Positions 56,304 to 64,000 of a DNA stretch of 64,000 nucleotides are shown here, in pieces. The notes under the pieces are model-generated. The model did not search any database, had not been told where the DNA came from, and saw only the letters and a program-made list of their open reading frames with translations. The DNA is from an uncultured Rubripirellula sp. (lineage in GTDB: Bacteria > Planctomycetota > Planctomycetia > Pirellulales > Pirellulaceae). Position 1 is the stretch's first letter, and each line of letters begins with the position of its first letter. A program made the translations under genes and the position numbers. The stretch is from positions 62,001 to 126,000 of the forward strand of contig CALIBL010000014.1 in the NCBI GenBank assembly GCA_938045805.1. The letters run 5' to 3'.

Positions 56304-57595
56304 GCGAAGCGACTCCACCAGATGACCGCATGGAACTTCAAGAAGATCCCGGCCAGCAGGACCAACGACAGCAGCGACGACTGCGGGGTTCCGATGGACG
56401 GATGTTACTGGACCAATACTTTCGTGTAGCTTGCATTGGGATTGCGGGCATCAGCGTCGTCATCCTGGCATTCCTTCTCGGGTCGATCATCTATCAGGGG
56501 GTACCATCACTTTCATGGACCCTACTCTCGGGGACTCCTGAGCCGGAGCCAAGCGAGGCCGGAGCTTGGCCCGCCATTGCTGGAACGATCTGGGTTTGCA
56601 CCATCTGCGCCCTCATTACCCTGCCAATTGGAATTGGCACTGCAGTGCTGATCGAGGAGTTCAAACCACGAAATCGCTTGGCCAACCGCATCTTCTCAGC
56701 AATTCAGCTAAACATTAGCAACCTCGCCGGTGTCCCGAGTGTCGTGTATGGGATCCTTGGACTGACTGCATTTGTTTCCATGTTCGGACTGTTTGGATCG
56801 TTGAAAGGCGGCGAAAGCTCTCTTGAAATTGGAGCCGTTTACTACGACCAATTCACAAATCTTGCGAGCGACCCGTTTCTGAGCATGGGAGCCGAGAACG
56901 CGAGAGAACGCTACTTCCTCGCACCCGTCGCATCTCCGTCCGACCCACCAACGGTGGCAACGTCGGGGATGGAGATGTTCGAGTATCAGGGAGATCAAAA
57001 GGTCCCCGTAAAAATTTCAGTATTTGACCCATTTGGGGATCTTCCGAGTGACCCGGAGGAACTGAGCCTCGCAATCGCAGCCGATACGATCCCTGGCCGG
57101 ATCAGCGAGAAGTCTTGGTACTACTTCAGCTTGCCGTTCGGCCGCGGAGTCTTGGCAGGATCGCTGACACTCATGCTAGTCATCCTCCCTGTGATCATCA
57201 TTAGCAGTCAGGAAGCCCTCAGGTCAGTCCCCTCATCTCTCCGTGACGGTGCACGTGGTCTCGGTGCAACTCCATGGCAAGTGGTGTGGAACATCACACT
57301 ACCGGCAGCGGCTCCGGGGATCCTTACCGGTTCGATTCTCGCAATGAGCCGAGCGATCGGTGAAACCGCGCCGATTTTGATCATTGCTGGGATTGTTTAC
57401 ATCCGAAATGCACCCCAGCACTTAATGGACAGTTACACCGTCCTGCCGTTGCAAATCTATAATTGGACAAGTCGGCCGCAGGAAGAATTCCACGCAATTG
57501 CAGCCGCAGGAATTGTTGTCCTGCTTGTCATCCTACTGTCTTTCAATGCGATTGCTGTGATTCTACGTCAACGCATGCAAAACAAAGTCCGTTAG
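56300..57595 (+). CDS. pstA: Phosphate ABC transporter permease PstA with large periplasmic insertion
   Basis: 431 residues against about 280-300 for common PstA. The core is typical: [51 protein letters not shown], and the ABC-docking loop [20 protein letters not shown]. Between these, about residues 168-285 form a roughly 115-residue insertion with acidic and aromatic content, predicted to lie outside the membrane. The function of the insertion is unknown. The gene overlaps pstC by 4 bp and ends 8 bp before pstB. Confidence 0.9.
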   Translation: MSEATPPDDRMELQEDPGQQDQRQQRRLRGSDGRMLLDQYFRVACIGIAGISVVILAFLLGSIIYQGVPSLSWTLLSGTPEPEPSEAGAWPAIAGTIWVCTICALITLPIGIGTAVLIEEFKPRNRLANRIFSAIQLNISNLAGVPSVVYGILGLTAFVSMFGLFGSLKGGESSLEIGAVYYDQFTNLASDPFLSMGAENARERYFLAPVASPSDPPTVATSGMEMFEYQGDQKVPVKISVFDPFGDLPSDPEELSLAIAADTIPGRISEKSWYYFSLPFGRGVLAGSLTLMLVILPVIIISSQEALRSVPSSLRDGARGLGATPWQVVWNITLPAAAPGILTGSILAMSRAIGETAPILIIAGIVYIRNAPQHLMDSYTVLPLQIYNWTSRPQEEFHAIAAAGIVVLLVILLSFNAIAVILRQRMQNKVR

Positions 57596-57603
57596 AGTTC
57601 GTC

Positions 57604-58458
57604 ATGACTACGAAGACGCTTGAAACCAAACCGAAGCGAATCATGAATCAAGTTGCCCCCACGCCGAGTGCAGAGAACGACTCGACCGATGCATTGGATT
57701 CCACGCAGTACGCAATTGAGGCGGAGAAGCTAAATGGATGGTACGGCGATTTCCAGGCTTTGCATGAAATCTCACTCAAGATCCCAAAGAATCAGGTCAC
57801 TGCATTCATTGGCCCGAGCGGTTGCGGTAAGAGTACCTTGCTGAGATGGTTCAACCGAATGAACGATACGATTTTCAGCGCACGGGCAAGCGGTGATTTG
57901 CGTCTTGGCGACATTGACCTCCTTGCCCCATCGACCGATGTGGTCGATCTTCGACGGCGAGTCGGAATCGTATTTCAGAAAGCAAATCCATTTCCGAAAT
58001 CGATTTTTGAAAACGTTGCCTTTGGCCCCAGACTTCACATGCAGTTAAACAAGAGTGAATTGTCTGACTTGGTCGAGTGGTCCCTGAGGAAGGCCGCAGT
58101 TTGGAAGGAAGTGAAAGATCGTTTAAACGCCCCGGCACTCGGGCTCTCCGGAGGGCAACAGCAGCGACTGTGTATCGCACGCGCTATTGCCACTGGGCCG
58201 GAAGTCTTGCTAATGGATGAACCATGCAGTGCCCTCGATCCCGCGAGCACTCTAGCCATTGAGGATCTGATGGATGAGCTACGTGATCAATACACCATTG
58301 TGATCGTGACCCACAACATGCAGCAGGCCTCGCGGTGTAGTGACAAAACGGCATTTTTCTTTGAAGGAAGGGTTGTCGAATTTGACACAACAGAGACGAT
58401 CTTTACTAAACCGAGCTCGCAAAAAACCGAGGACTATGTTCGCGGACGATTTGGCTAA
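57604..58458 (+). CDS. pstB: Phosphate ABC transporter ATPase PstB
   Basis: 284 residues from ATG 57604. The first 40 residues are a non-conserved extension, and ATG 57643 is an alternative start. ATPase markers: Walker [10 protein letters not shown], the PstB-typical [26 protein letters not shown] (Q-loop region), signature [16 protein letters not shown], Walker [14 protein letters not shown] and switch His in [13 protein letters not shown]. It powers PstCA phosphate import. The frame could extend upstream into pstA, but that part reads as shadow sequence. Confidence 0.93.
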   Translation: MTTKTLETKPKRIMNQVAPTPSAENDSTDALDSTQYAIEAEKLNGWYGDFQALHEISLKIPKNQVTAFIGPSGCGKSTLLRWFNRMNDTIFSARASGDLRLGDIDLLAPSTDVVDLRRRVGIVFQKANPFPKSIFENVAFGPRLHMQLNKSELSDLVEWSLRKAAVWKEVKDRLNAPALGLSGGQQQRLCIARAIATGPEVLLMDEPCSALDPASTLAIEDLMDELRDQYTIVIVTHNMQQASRCSDKTAFFFEGRVVEFDTTETIFTKPSSQKTEDYVRGRFG

Positions 58459-58577
58459 TGTTCGGTTGAAATCGTTGTTAAAAATGATCTCAGATCGGCC
58501 TTGAGGGTATTTTCCCCTAGTATGCTGTCTCGAAAATCACACAGACCCCACTCGGTCATTGCGAATGGAGCAGAAGC

Positions 58578-59261
58578 GTGACGAAACATCTTGACCGAGA
58601 ATTGCAACGACTTCGAACAAGTCTCGTGGAGCAGTTTGGTATCGTTGAACAGATGATCCAGCACTCCGTTAAAGCATTGACGGAGAGAAATTCAGAACTC
58701 GCCTCCCAGGTGATCCGATCGGACGCGGACGTTGATCGACGCGAAATCTCGATTGAGGAAGAGTGCCTAAAACTTCTCGCGCTACACCAGCCGGTAGCGA
58801 CGGATATGCGATGGCTGATCTCGGTCGTGAAGACCAATAGCGACCTTGAACGGATGGCAGATCTTGCTTGCAACATCGCTGAACGTGCCAAATCACTGGA
58901 AACCTACCCACTGTACCCAGCCCCTGGCGAAATTGAGGAAATGGTCCATATCTCTACCAGAATGGTGCGAGATGCGTTGGATTCTTTTGTGGAAATGGAT
59001 GCGACTAAAGCGGCTCAAGTCATCAGTGATGACGAGAGGATGGATGCGTTGAACCGAGACGTCATCGGCCAACTTCAGGAGACGATGCGTTTATCACCCG
59101 AGAATGTCGACCCCGCTCTACATTGTTTCAGTGCTTCGCGGCACCTAGAGCGTATTGCTGACCTCGCCACCAATATCGCTGAAGACTTGATTTATTTGGT
59201 TGATGGCAGGATCGTTCGACACCTCCATGACACCTATCAACCGCCTGAGCCCAATCAATAG
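58578..59261 (+). CDS. phoU: PhoU phosphate-signalling regulator
   Basis: 227 residues from GTG 58578 with GGAG 7 nt upstream. Two similar three-helix PhoU domains. Characteristic blocks are ELQRLRTSLVEQFGIVEQMI, RREISIEEECLKLLALHQPVATDMRWLI and LERIADLATNIAEDLIYLVDGR at the end. PhoU transmits Pst transport status to the PhoR/PhoB-type kinase system; no phoB or phoR is in view. It lies 119 bp after pstB, the usual order. The last 7 bases overlap the convergent SDR gene. Confidence 0.93.
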   Translation: MTKHLDRELQRLRTSLVEQFGIVEQMIQHSVKALTERNSELASQVIRSDADVDRREISIEEECLKLLALHQPVATDMRWLISVVKTNSDLERMADLACNIAERAKSLETYPLYPAPGEIEEMVHISTRMVRDALDSFVEMDATKAAQVISDDERMDALNRDVIGQLQETMRLSPENVDPALHCFSASRHLERIADLATNIAEDLIYLVDGRIVRHLHDTYQPPEPNQ

Positions 59262-60049
59262 GGATCGGCAAAGGCTCCAAATGCTCCGAGCCCACCGTCG
59301 ACCTCAAGGTCGGTTCCGGTGACGAATGCGGCGTCCTCGCTCGTGAGCCACAGGACGGCAGCCGCAACCTCTTCGGGCTTACCGATCCTTCCGACTGGGT
59401 GCCGATTGGCTAGTGACGCCTCACCGCCTTGCGTCTCCAACGAGGCTCGCACCATTGGGGTATCGATCGCTCCGGGTGAAACTGAAACTACCCTTATCCC
59501 TTGCCGTGCATACTCAACGGCCCACTGCCGGGTTTGCATCACGTTTGCACTCTTGATGGGCCCATAGATTCCAACCTCGCGGGCTGTTCGATGGGCTTGC
59601 CCACTGGCAACGTTCACAATCACACCACTGTTTTGCTGGATCATCATCGGTAAGACAAGACGCGCCATGCGTAGGTAGCCGAGAAGATTCACGTCCGTCA
59701 TGCGGCGAATGACCGACTCATCTAACTCGTGAATTGGGTGATAGCTGGCCACTGGCTGAATCGCGGCATTGTTCACCAACACGTCGATTGTTTGATACTT
59801 GTGAATCACCTGACCAACAGCCGCTTCGCAAGCCTGAGTATCAGCCACGTCGCATTGAATCGTTTCGATCCCCGTCTGGATGACATCACTATCTGAATTT
59901 GCAATGAGATCCAGCGAAATGACCTGTGCCCCCGATTGGACAAAAGCGGTCGAAATCGCATGCCCGATCCCCTGCGATCCCCCCGTTACCACGACAACTC
60001 GCTCGCGGTTGTCGTAGGCCACTTTTCCTTTCGGTCGAACACTCGCCAT
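59255..60049 (-). CDS. Short-chain dehydrogenase/reductase
   Basis: 264 residues of the classical SDR family. Cofactor motif TGGSQGIGHAI (about 22-32), NNAA (about 90), VNVASG with the catalytic Ser, YGPIK with catalytic Tyr and Lys, and SPGAIDTPM after it. The C-terminal GTDLEVDGGLGAFG closes the fold. Substrate unknown; probably NAD(H)- or NADP(H)-dependent oxidation of a secondary alcohol. ATG 60049 has a G-rich leader. It is convergent with phoU, overlapping by 7 bp, which is likely incidental. Confidence 0.9.
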   Translation of the reverse strand: MASVRPKGKVAYDNRERVVVVTGGSQGIGHAISTAFVQSGAQVISLDLIANSDSDVIQTGIETIQCDVADTQACEAAVGQVIHKYQTIDVLVNNAAIQPVASYHPIHELDESVIRRMTDVNLLGYLRMARLVLPMMIQQNSGVIVNVASGQAHRTAREVGIYGPIKSANVMQTRQWAVEYARQGIRVVSVSPGAIDTPMVRASLETQGGEASLANRHPVGRIGKPEEVAAAVLWLTSEDAAFVTGTDLEVDGGLGAFGAFADPY

Positions 60050-60094
60050 CTCGCCCCCCTTTCGTCCACCAGATACACCAGCAACCCAAACTCT

Positions 60095-61543
60095 TCAGTC
60101 AGCCAATCCTTTAGCACTCAAACTCTGATCAAGTTGTTGATCGAGTTGCATGACAACGCTCTGATACTCATCATCCCCTGCAAGATTGTCAAACTCCCCT
60201 TTGTCCTTTTCCATATCATACAACTCTCGACTTCCATCGCGATAACGCATGTAGTGCCATCCCTGACTTCGAAGCGAATGCCCTTGGTGAAACGATAATG
60301 CGTGAGCCTTCACTTCCGTCTCCGGCACTCTCAAAATTGGAACCAAGCTTTCTCCCTGAACGCTGCTTGGAATTGGTAGTCCCGTCAGATCAGCCAGAGT
60401 GGGAAAAAGATCAACAAGTTCTACAATCGACTCCGACTCGCCAACGGTTAAACCCGGTGTCGAAATCACCAGTGGCACTCGGAGTACCTGCTCATGCAGA
60501 TTCGACTTTTGCCAGAACTGATGATCGCCGAGGTGATACCCATGATCGCTCGTGAAAACGATGGCGGTGGTTTCACGAAGCCCAAGCCGATCTAACTCTC
60601 CCAGGATTCTTCCCACCTGGGCATCCATGAAAGAAACCGCAGCATAATAAGCCGACCACATCCGTTTCTGATTATCGGGATATTTTCCAATTGGATTACG
60701 GGACGAGATGGTCCCAGCGAGACCCAACTTGGGAATGTCATCCAGGTCACCAGTCTGCTGAGGTGGCAATAACATCTGCTGCCACGGGTAGGGTTCAAAA
60801 TATTGCCGAGGTGCAACCATTGGGTAGTGCGGGCGAACCAAACCGACCGCAAGAAAGAATCGTTCGGATGCGTGCTTTTGCAACAGTTCAATCGCCTTGG
60901 ATGCTGACTTGTAGTCTGCTTGATCCGACCCATCCCCATCGTATTGAACCGAAACGAACATCCGATGCGGCATTTTCGTGGACTGACGGTTCTCGAGTGA
61001 ATCGGTAAACACATTCAAATTCAAACAGGCGTAATCCCCCGGAGTATGCGCTTCAAGTCCCGGAGAGTTGAACCGCTCGGTCCAAGATGAGGCGACATCC
61101 AATCCGTTGGTTCCGGCAATGATGTCCCCTGGAACCCTCATGTGGTAAATCTTACCGACACGAGCACTGTACCAACCGTTCTCGCGAAAATGCTGTCCCA
61201 TGTTAACTGCAGTCCCGTTGGCGGCAGTGGCATCTTTCCCAGCACCAGTCCCCTTCCGAGAACCTTGACCCGGATAACGGCTAAACATCAGCGACTGGCG
61301 GGAGGGCGCACAAGAGGTACCTTGACAGTACGCACGGCGAAAAAGCATGCCTCGTTTTGCCAACGCGTCCAAGTTTGGTGTCTGACAAAACGGGTCACCG
61401 TAACAACCCAGAACATTCGCCCGTAAATCGTCCGCGATAATGAACAGTACATTTTGCACAACCGGGGTTGCTTCATCGGCACACCCGACTCGTGGGACGA
61501 TGCTCAAAAGAAACACCCCGATAACCACTGCATTTCGAACCAA
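60095..61543 (-). CDS. Exported type I sulfatase
   Basis: 482 residues from TTG 61543, supported by GGGAGG 7 nt upstream. Signal peptide (AVVIGVFLLSIVPRVGC). The arylsulfatase fold shows metal ligands Asp38/Asp39 in IIADDLRAN, formylglycine precursor Cys78 in CAPSR at 78-82, and TSDHGYHLGDHQFW later. This is the iduronate-2-sulfatase-like branch common in marine planctomycetes, which degrade sulfated polysaccharides. A formylglycine-generating enzyme would be needed but is not in this window. The exact sulfate ester is unknown. Confidence 0.9.
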   Translation of the reverse strand: MVRNAVVIGVFLLSIVPRVGCADEATPVVQNVLFIIADDLRANVLGCYGDPFCQTPNLDALAKRGMLFRRAYCQGTSCAPSRQSLMFSRYPGQGSRKGTGAGKDATAANGTAVNMGQHFRENGWYSARVGKIYHMRVPGDIIAGTNGLDVASSWTERFNSPGLEAHTPGDYACLNLNVFTDSLENRQSTKMPHRMFVSVQYDGDGSDQADYKSASKAIELLQKHASERFFLAVGLVRPHYPMVAPRQYFEPYPWQQMLLPPQQTGDLDDIPKLGLAGTISSRNPIGKYPDNQKRMWSAYYAAVSFMDAQVGRILGELDRLGLRETTAIVFTSDHGYHLGDHQFWQKSNLHEQVLRVPLVISTPGLTVGESESIVELVDLFPTLADLTGLPIPSSVQGESLVPILRVPETEVKAHALSFHQGHSLRSQGWHYMRYRDGSRELYDMEKDKGEFDNLAGDDEYQSVVMQLDQQLDQSLSAKGLAD

Positions 61544-61891
61544 AACAATCCTCCCATTCGGTCATAAGTGACCCGCTAATTGGTGATATTCGTCACGATC
61601 TTAACGCGTCACCGCATTACTTGCATTAGCGACCTGTCATTCGGGTGGTTTGCCTTTCTTTTTCACTCATCTCCCAACGTGTCCCGTGGGATTTTAACTT
61701 TTTTTAAAAAAGTTCTCCCGCAACCTCAAAAGAGTTGAAATAGGAATTCAGTAGAGACAAGTGTGTGTCGCCTGATGCTTGTCGCGACCCACCAAAGAAG
61801 TCGTCACTGCATTGAAACTCTTGAATCAAACCTTGCATGTTTCAGTGCGTTAGCACTTCAACACAATCCAAACCGGTTCGACACCTGTAGC
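61544..61891. other. Divergent intergenic region with an AT palindrome
   Basis: 348 bp between the sulfatase and the TadE-like genes. A perfect 19-nt palindrome, AAC-T7-A6-GTT, lies at 61696-61714. The rest shows no clear promoter, repeat or small gene. The palindrome may bind a regulator or act as a short transcript end. Confidence 0.5.
61696..61714. repeat. Perfect AT-rich palindrome
   Basis: A 19-nt sequence of AAC, seven T, six A and GTT reads the same on both strands except at the central base. It lies between the divergent sulfatase and TadE-like genes. Confidence 0.8.
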
Positions 61892-62374
61892 ATGCAAAAC
61901 CGCTTCCACCACCTCTCTGTTCGCGACGCCAAATTTTGCAAGGCCAACACCCAATTTGCTTTGCTGGATCGCCGAGGTAGTGCCACGGTTGAAATGGCAA
62001 TCATCACCCCGCTCATCCTCTTGATCACACTCGGTACGCTGGATATCTGCTCGATGATCTTCCTGAAAGAAGCGGCGACATTGGCGGCCTACGAGGGAGC
62101 AAGGAGTGGAATTGAGAAAGGGAAGACTAATGACGATGCGATCAAATCCGCACTTGAATTCCTGAATGCCCGCGACATCAAGTACTCACCGAGCAAATGC
62201 ATCAAGATCTCCCAACCCGGATACGACCACGCTGACACACTTCAGCATGTTTCCATCACCGTCACACTGCCCATCAGGGGCAATCTGTTACTCGCACCTC
62301 AAGTGATTAAGAACCTGAATTTATCAGCCAAAGTCACGATGCGAAAAGAATATGAAAACGCCCCAGAACCTTGA
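61892..62374 (+). CDS. TadE-like pseudopilin
   Basis: 160 residues from ATG 61892. An earlier in-frame start at 61763 adds a poorly supported leader. After a short polar leader comes DRRGSATVEMAIITPLILLI, a prepilin-type processing motif with Gly before the cut and Glu at +5, and then a hydrophobic helix. TadE-like minor pseudopilins belong to Flp/Tad tight-adherence systems. The C-terminal part is a small extracellular domain. The next TadE-like gene follows on the same strand. Confidence 0.82.
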   Translation: MQNRFHHLSVRDAKFCKANTQFALLDRRGSATVEMAIITPLILLITLGTLDICSMIFLKEAATLAAYEGARSGIEKGKTNDDAIKSALEFLNARDIKYSPSKCIKISQPGYDHADTLQHVSITVTLPIRGNLLLAPQVIKNLNLSAKVTMRKEYENAPEP

Positions 62375-62452
62375 TGCGTGACACACAAGGGACCTGTGTC
62401 CGGTATTGAATTTGCTTCCAAATCCCCAAAGACGATAGGGACCAACAACCTG

Positions 62453-62920
62453 ATGAACCCATTGCTGCCTGTCCATCCACAAGTGCCCACTCAAAATGGT
62501 AGACGCCAAAAGCATACGGCGGCTCAGGAGGGAGTGGTTCTGGTTGAGTTTGCAATCATCGCAAACGTCCTTTTTTGCATGATCTTTGTGAGTTTTGAAT
62601 TCGCGAGGCTCCATCTTGCGCGGAACCTCACTCAAGATGCCGCCTACTACGCCGCTCGGCAGGCGATGGTTCCGGGTGCAACGACGGCGGAGGCGAATTC
62701 AGAAGCCACCAAGATCCTCTCTGCGATGTTCAGTCAAGGCTATGACGTCAGCATTGAACCGCTAGATCACCAATCCGATTCGGTGGTGGTCACCGTTTCG
62801 GTTGACCTGCGAAAGGTCGCATTCTTCACCCCAATGTTCCTTCCCGATGGCAAGCTAACCAGTGTCGCAACGCTGCACACGGAGCGGTACCGAGGTTACT
62901 ACCAACAGACCGATTCCTAA
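62453..62920 (+). CDS. Second TadE-like pseudopilin
   Basis: 155 residues from ATG 62453. A GTG at 62378 gives a longer frame that is less likely. The motif QEGVVLVEFAIIANVLFCMI again has Gly, Glu at +5 and a hydrophobic helix. The C-terminal domain contains FARLHLARNLTQDAAYYAARQAM, typical of TadE/TadF-like proteins. It lies 78 bp after the first TadE-like stop and is probably co-transcribed. Confidence 0.8.
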   Translation: MNPLLPVHPQVPTQNGRRQKHTAAQEGVVLVEFAIIANVLFCMIFVSFEFARLHLARNLTQDAAYYAARQAMVPGATTAEANSEATKILSAMFSQGYDVSIEPLDHQSDSVVVTVSVDLRKVAFFTPMFLPDGKLTSVATLHTERYRGYYQQTDS

Positions 62921-63022
62921 CCCTCGGCCTCACCCGCAATCTCAGAGATCAAGACCGTTGTGCGTGCGACCACGACCTGCACCGCTATCCCCGGCTCACG
63001 AAAAACCCAGACCAAAACGCCC

Positions 63023-64000
63023 ATGCTTCAATTAGGCACTGACCAAAAGAAAACCCACCTTGATGGAGAACTCGGCGAGCAAAGAGATAATACCGGTCAG
63101 CGTTTTGTTCCTCTGCGTGACGACTCTTGCCGAGACGCTCCAAGAGGCCGCGTTCACAGGGGCAGCGTTCTAACAGTCGTCGCTTTTCTCCTGCCGGTTC
63201 TGACCCTACTCGCCGCCTTCTGCATCAACACAGCACAAATCCAACTTGCGAGGACGGAACTGATGGTGGCTACCGATGCAGCGGCAAAAGCAGGTGGCCG
63301 CGCGTTCAGCGAGTTGCAATCCACGGACGACGCAAAACTTGCCGCAAGAGTGACAGCGGCGAGAAATCTCGTCCAAGGGGAAAAACTAAAGATTCGCATC
63401 GCTGATTCGGCAAACGAAATTGAATTCGGACGGACTCAACAAAGCGATGGTGCACAGGGTCGTTATCAATTCACGAAAGTCGCAACCGAAGCAGTGCGCC
63501 AACAAATTTCTCTCGCAAATGCGGTACGCGTCAATGGACGGCGAACCCAACAATCACGATCAGGCACAATCCCCCTGCTACTTCCGGGAATCCTCAATCG
63601 GCATCAATTCCAAGTGCAACAGGACGCGACAGCAATGCAGGTGGATCGGGATATCACCTTAGTACTGGATCGATCAGGTTCCATGGGGGAAGTTTTCTTT
63701 GATTGGCCACCGGGGCAATCTCCCTGGTTCCGGTCCGTACTGGATTCCGGTGTTCGCGAAGGAATTTTGATACGCAAAAAACGCAACTACTACTATGCCA
63801 AAGGTGTCTCCCCGGTCTCCTACCAACAATGGGTCTGGCAAACCTACTACGAAAATGGGCCCGCCCCCACATCGCCTTGGGAAGACCTGTCACTTGCCGT
63901 CGAAGCTTTCCTGACAGTTCTAGAAAAGACTTGCCAAGACGAGCAGGTGGCGATTGCGAGCTATGCTTCGGACGCCAGCCTTAGTAGTCCACTCACGAAA
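63023..64000 (+). CDS. TadG-like membrane protein with VWA domain (cut by window end)
   Basis: 326 codons are open to the window end with no stop, from ATG 63023. Residues about 48-70 form the N-terminal membrane helix (SVLTVVAFLLPVLTLLAAFCIN), then a TadG-like block QIQLARTELMVATDAAAKAGGRAF. From about residue 205 a VWA domain begins with MIDAS DITLVLDRSGSMG. TadG-like proteins of this form are linked to Tad pili or surface display. It is encoded 102 bp after the second TadE-like gene. The remaining VWA part lies beyond 64000. Confidence 0.8.
   Translation, partial: MLQLGTDQKKTHLDGELGEQRDNTGQRFVPLRDDSCRDAPRGRVHRGSVLTVVAFLLPVLTLLAAFCINTAQIQLARTELMVATDAAAKAGGRAFSELQSTDDAKLAARVTAARNLVQGEKLKIRIADSANEIEFGRTQQSDGAQGRYQFTKVATEAVRQQISLANAVRVNGRRTQQSRSGTIPLLLPGILNRHQFQVQQDATAMQVDRDITLVLDRSGSMGEVFFDWPPGQSPWFRSVLDSGVREGILIRKKRNYYYAKGVSPVSYQQWVWQTYYENGPAPTSPWEDLSLAVEAFLTVLEKTCQDEQVAIASYASDASLSSPLTK

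Noticed and set aside
1..64000. CRISPR arrays, insertion sequences, prophage genes
   Set aside because: No regularly spaced repeats of CRISPR type, no transposase or integrase motif and no phage structural gene was seen.

Overview
The window looks like chromosomal DNA of a planctomycete, most probably of the Pirellulaceae (Rhodopirellula-like) group. This is inferred from protein families rather than a marker gene. Evidence includes a PSCyt1/DUF1549/DUF1553 protein next to a DUF1501 protein, a PVC-type membrane dehydrogenase/cytochrome with HEAT-like repeats, DUF1080, YdjY-domain and sulfatase proteins, a LEPR-type exported giant protein, and TadE-like genes. I found no rRNA, tRNA, CRISPR array, insertion sequence or phage gene. 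Gene density is normal and both strands are used.

Layout. 1-1738: end of tsf, a strong terminator, then pyrH and frr (translation and pyrimidine housekeeping). 1804-9421: a plus-strand run of exported enzymes (a 36-residue small ORF coupled to an SGNH/DUF1080 hydrolase, a secreted nitrilase-type amidase, a ceramidase-like hydrolase and a large cytochrome c dehydrogenase-like protein). 9588-15738: minus-strand Met-rich membrane protein and the DUF1501/PSCyt1 pair. 16086-23011: beta-carbonic anhydrase, an esterase, two planctomycete proteins of unknown role, a short UvrC and a PDZ protein. 23269-31239: GNAT acetyltransferase, dnaA, dnaB, and an ExeA-like AAA ATPase with a coupled unknown partner. 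31384-36470: a 3-hydroxyisobutyrate-dehydrogenase-like enzyme, a YggS-type PLP protein, a 610-residue unknown protein and a YdjY-domain protein. 36515-41768: an overlapping DUF58 / BatA-like VWA / VWA-amidotransferase-like operon. 41959-47765: a 1.6-kresidue GH13 amylase-like LEPR/dockerin protein and a eukaryotic-type HisA. 48145-53664: three genes (DUF4175-like, coiled coil, TPR/BatC-like) that look functionally tied to the DUF58/VWA block. 53747-59261: a Pho-box-preceded pstS-pstC-pstA-pstB-phoU phosphate uptake locus. 59255-61543: an SDR oxidoreductase and a sulfatase. 61892-64000: two TadE-like pseudopilins and a TadG-like VWA protein cut by the window end.

How the genes work together. 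The pst-phoU genes form one phosphate-uptake and signalling unit. A four-unit, 11-bp-period repeat lies upstream of pstS, and unusual RNA hairpins separate pstS from pstC. The two blocks flanking the amylase and hisA (36515-41768 and 48145-53664) carry the parts often seen together in DUF58/Bat/VWA envelope clusters, here split into divergent halves with no MoxR ATPase in view. The three Tad-like genes suggest a tight-adherence pilus or surface system continuing beyond 64000. dnaA and dnaB are adjacent, but I could support only one DnaA-box-like site nearby, so an origin is not established.

The most noteworthy observations are the coupled 36-residue ORF, the eukaryotic-type HisA, the UvrC lacking its HhH domain, the divergent DnaA signature, the ATPase with a long acidic tail, the Met-rich protein, the PstA insertion, and the pstS regulatory DNA and hairpins.
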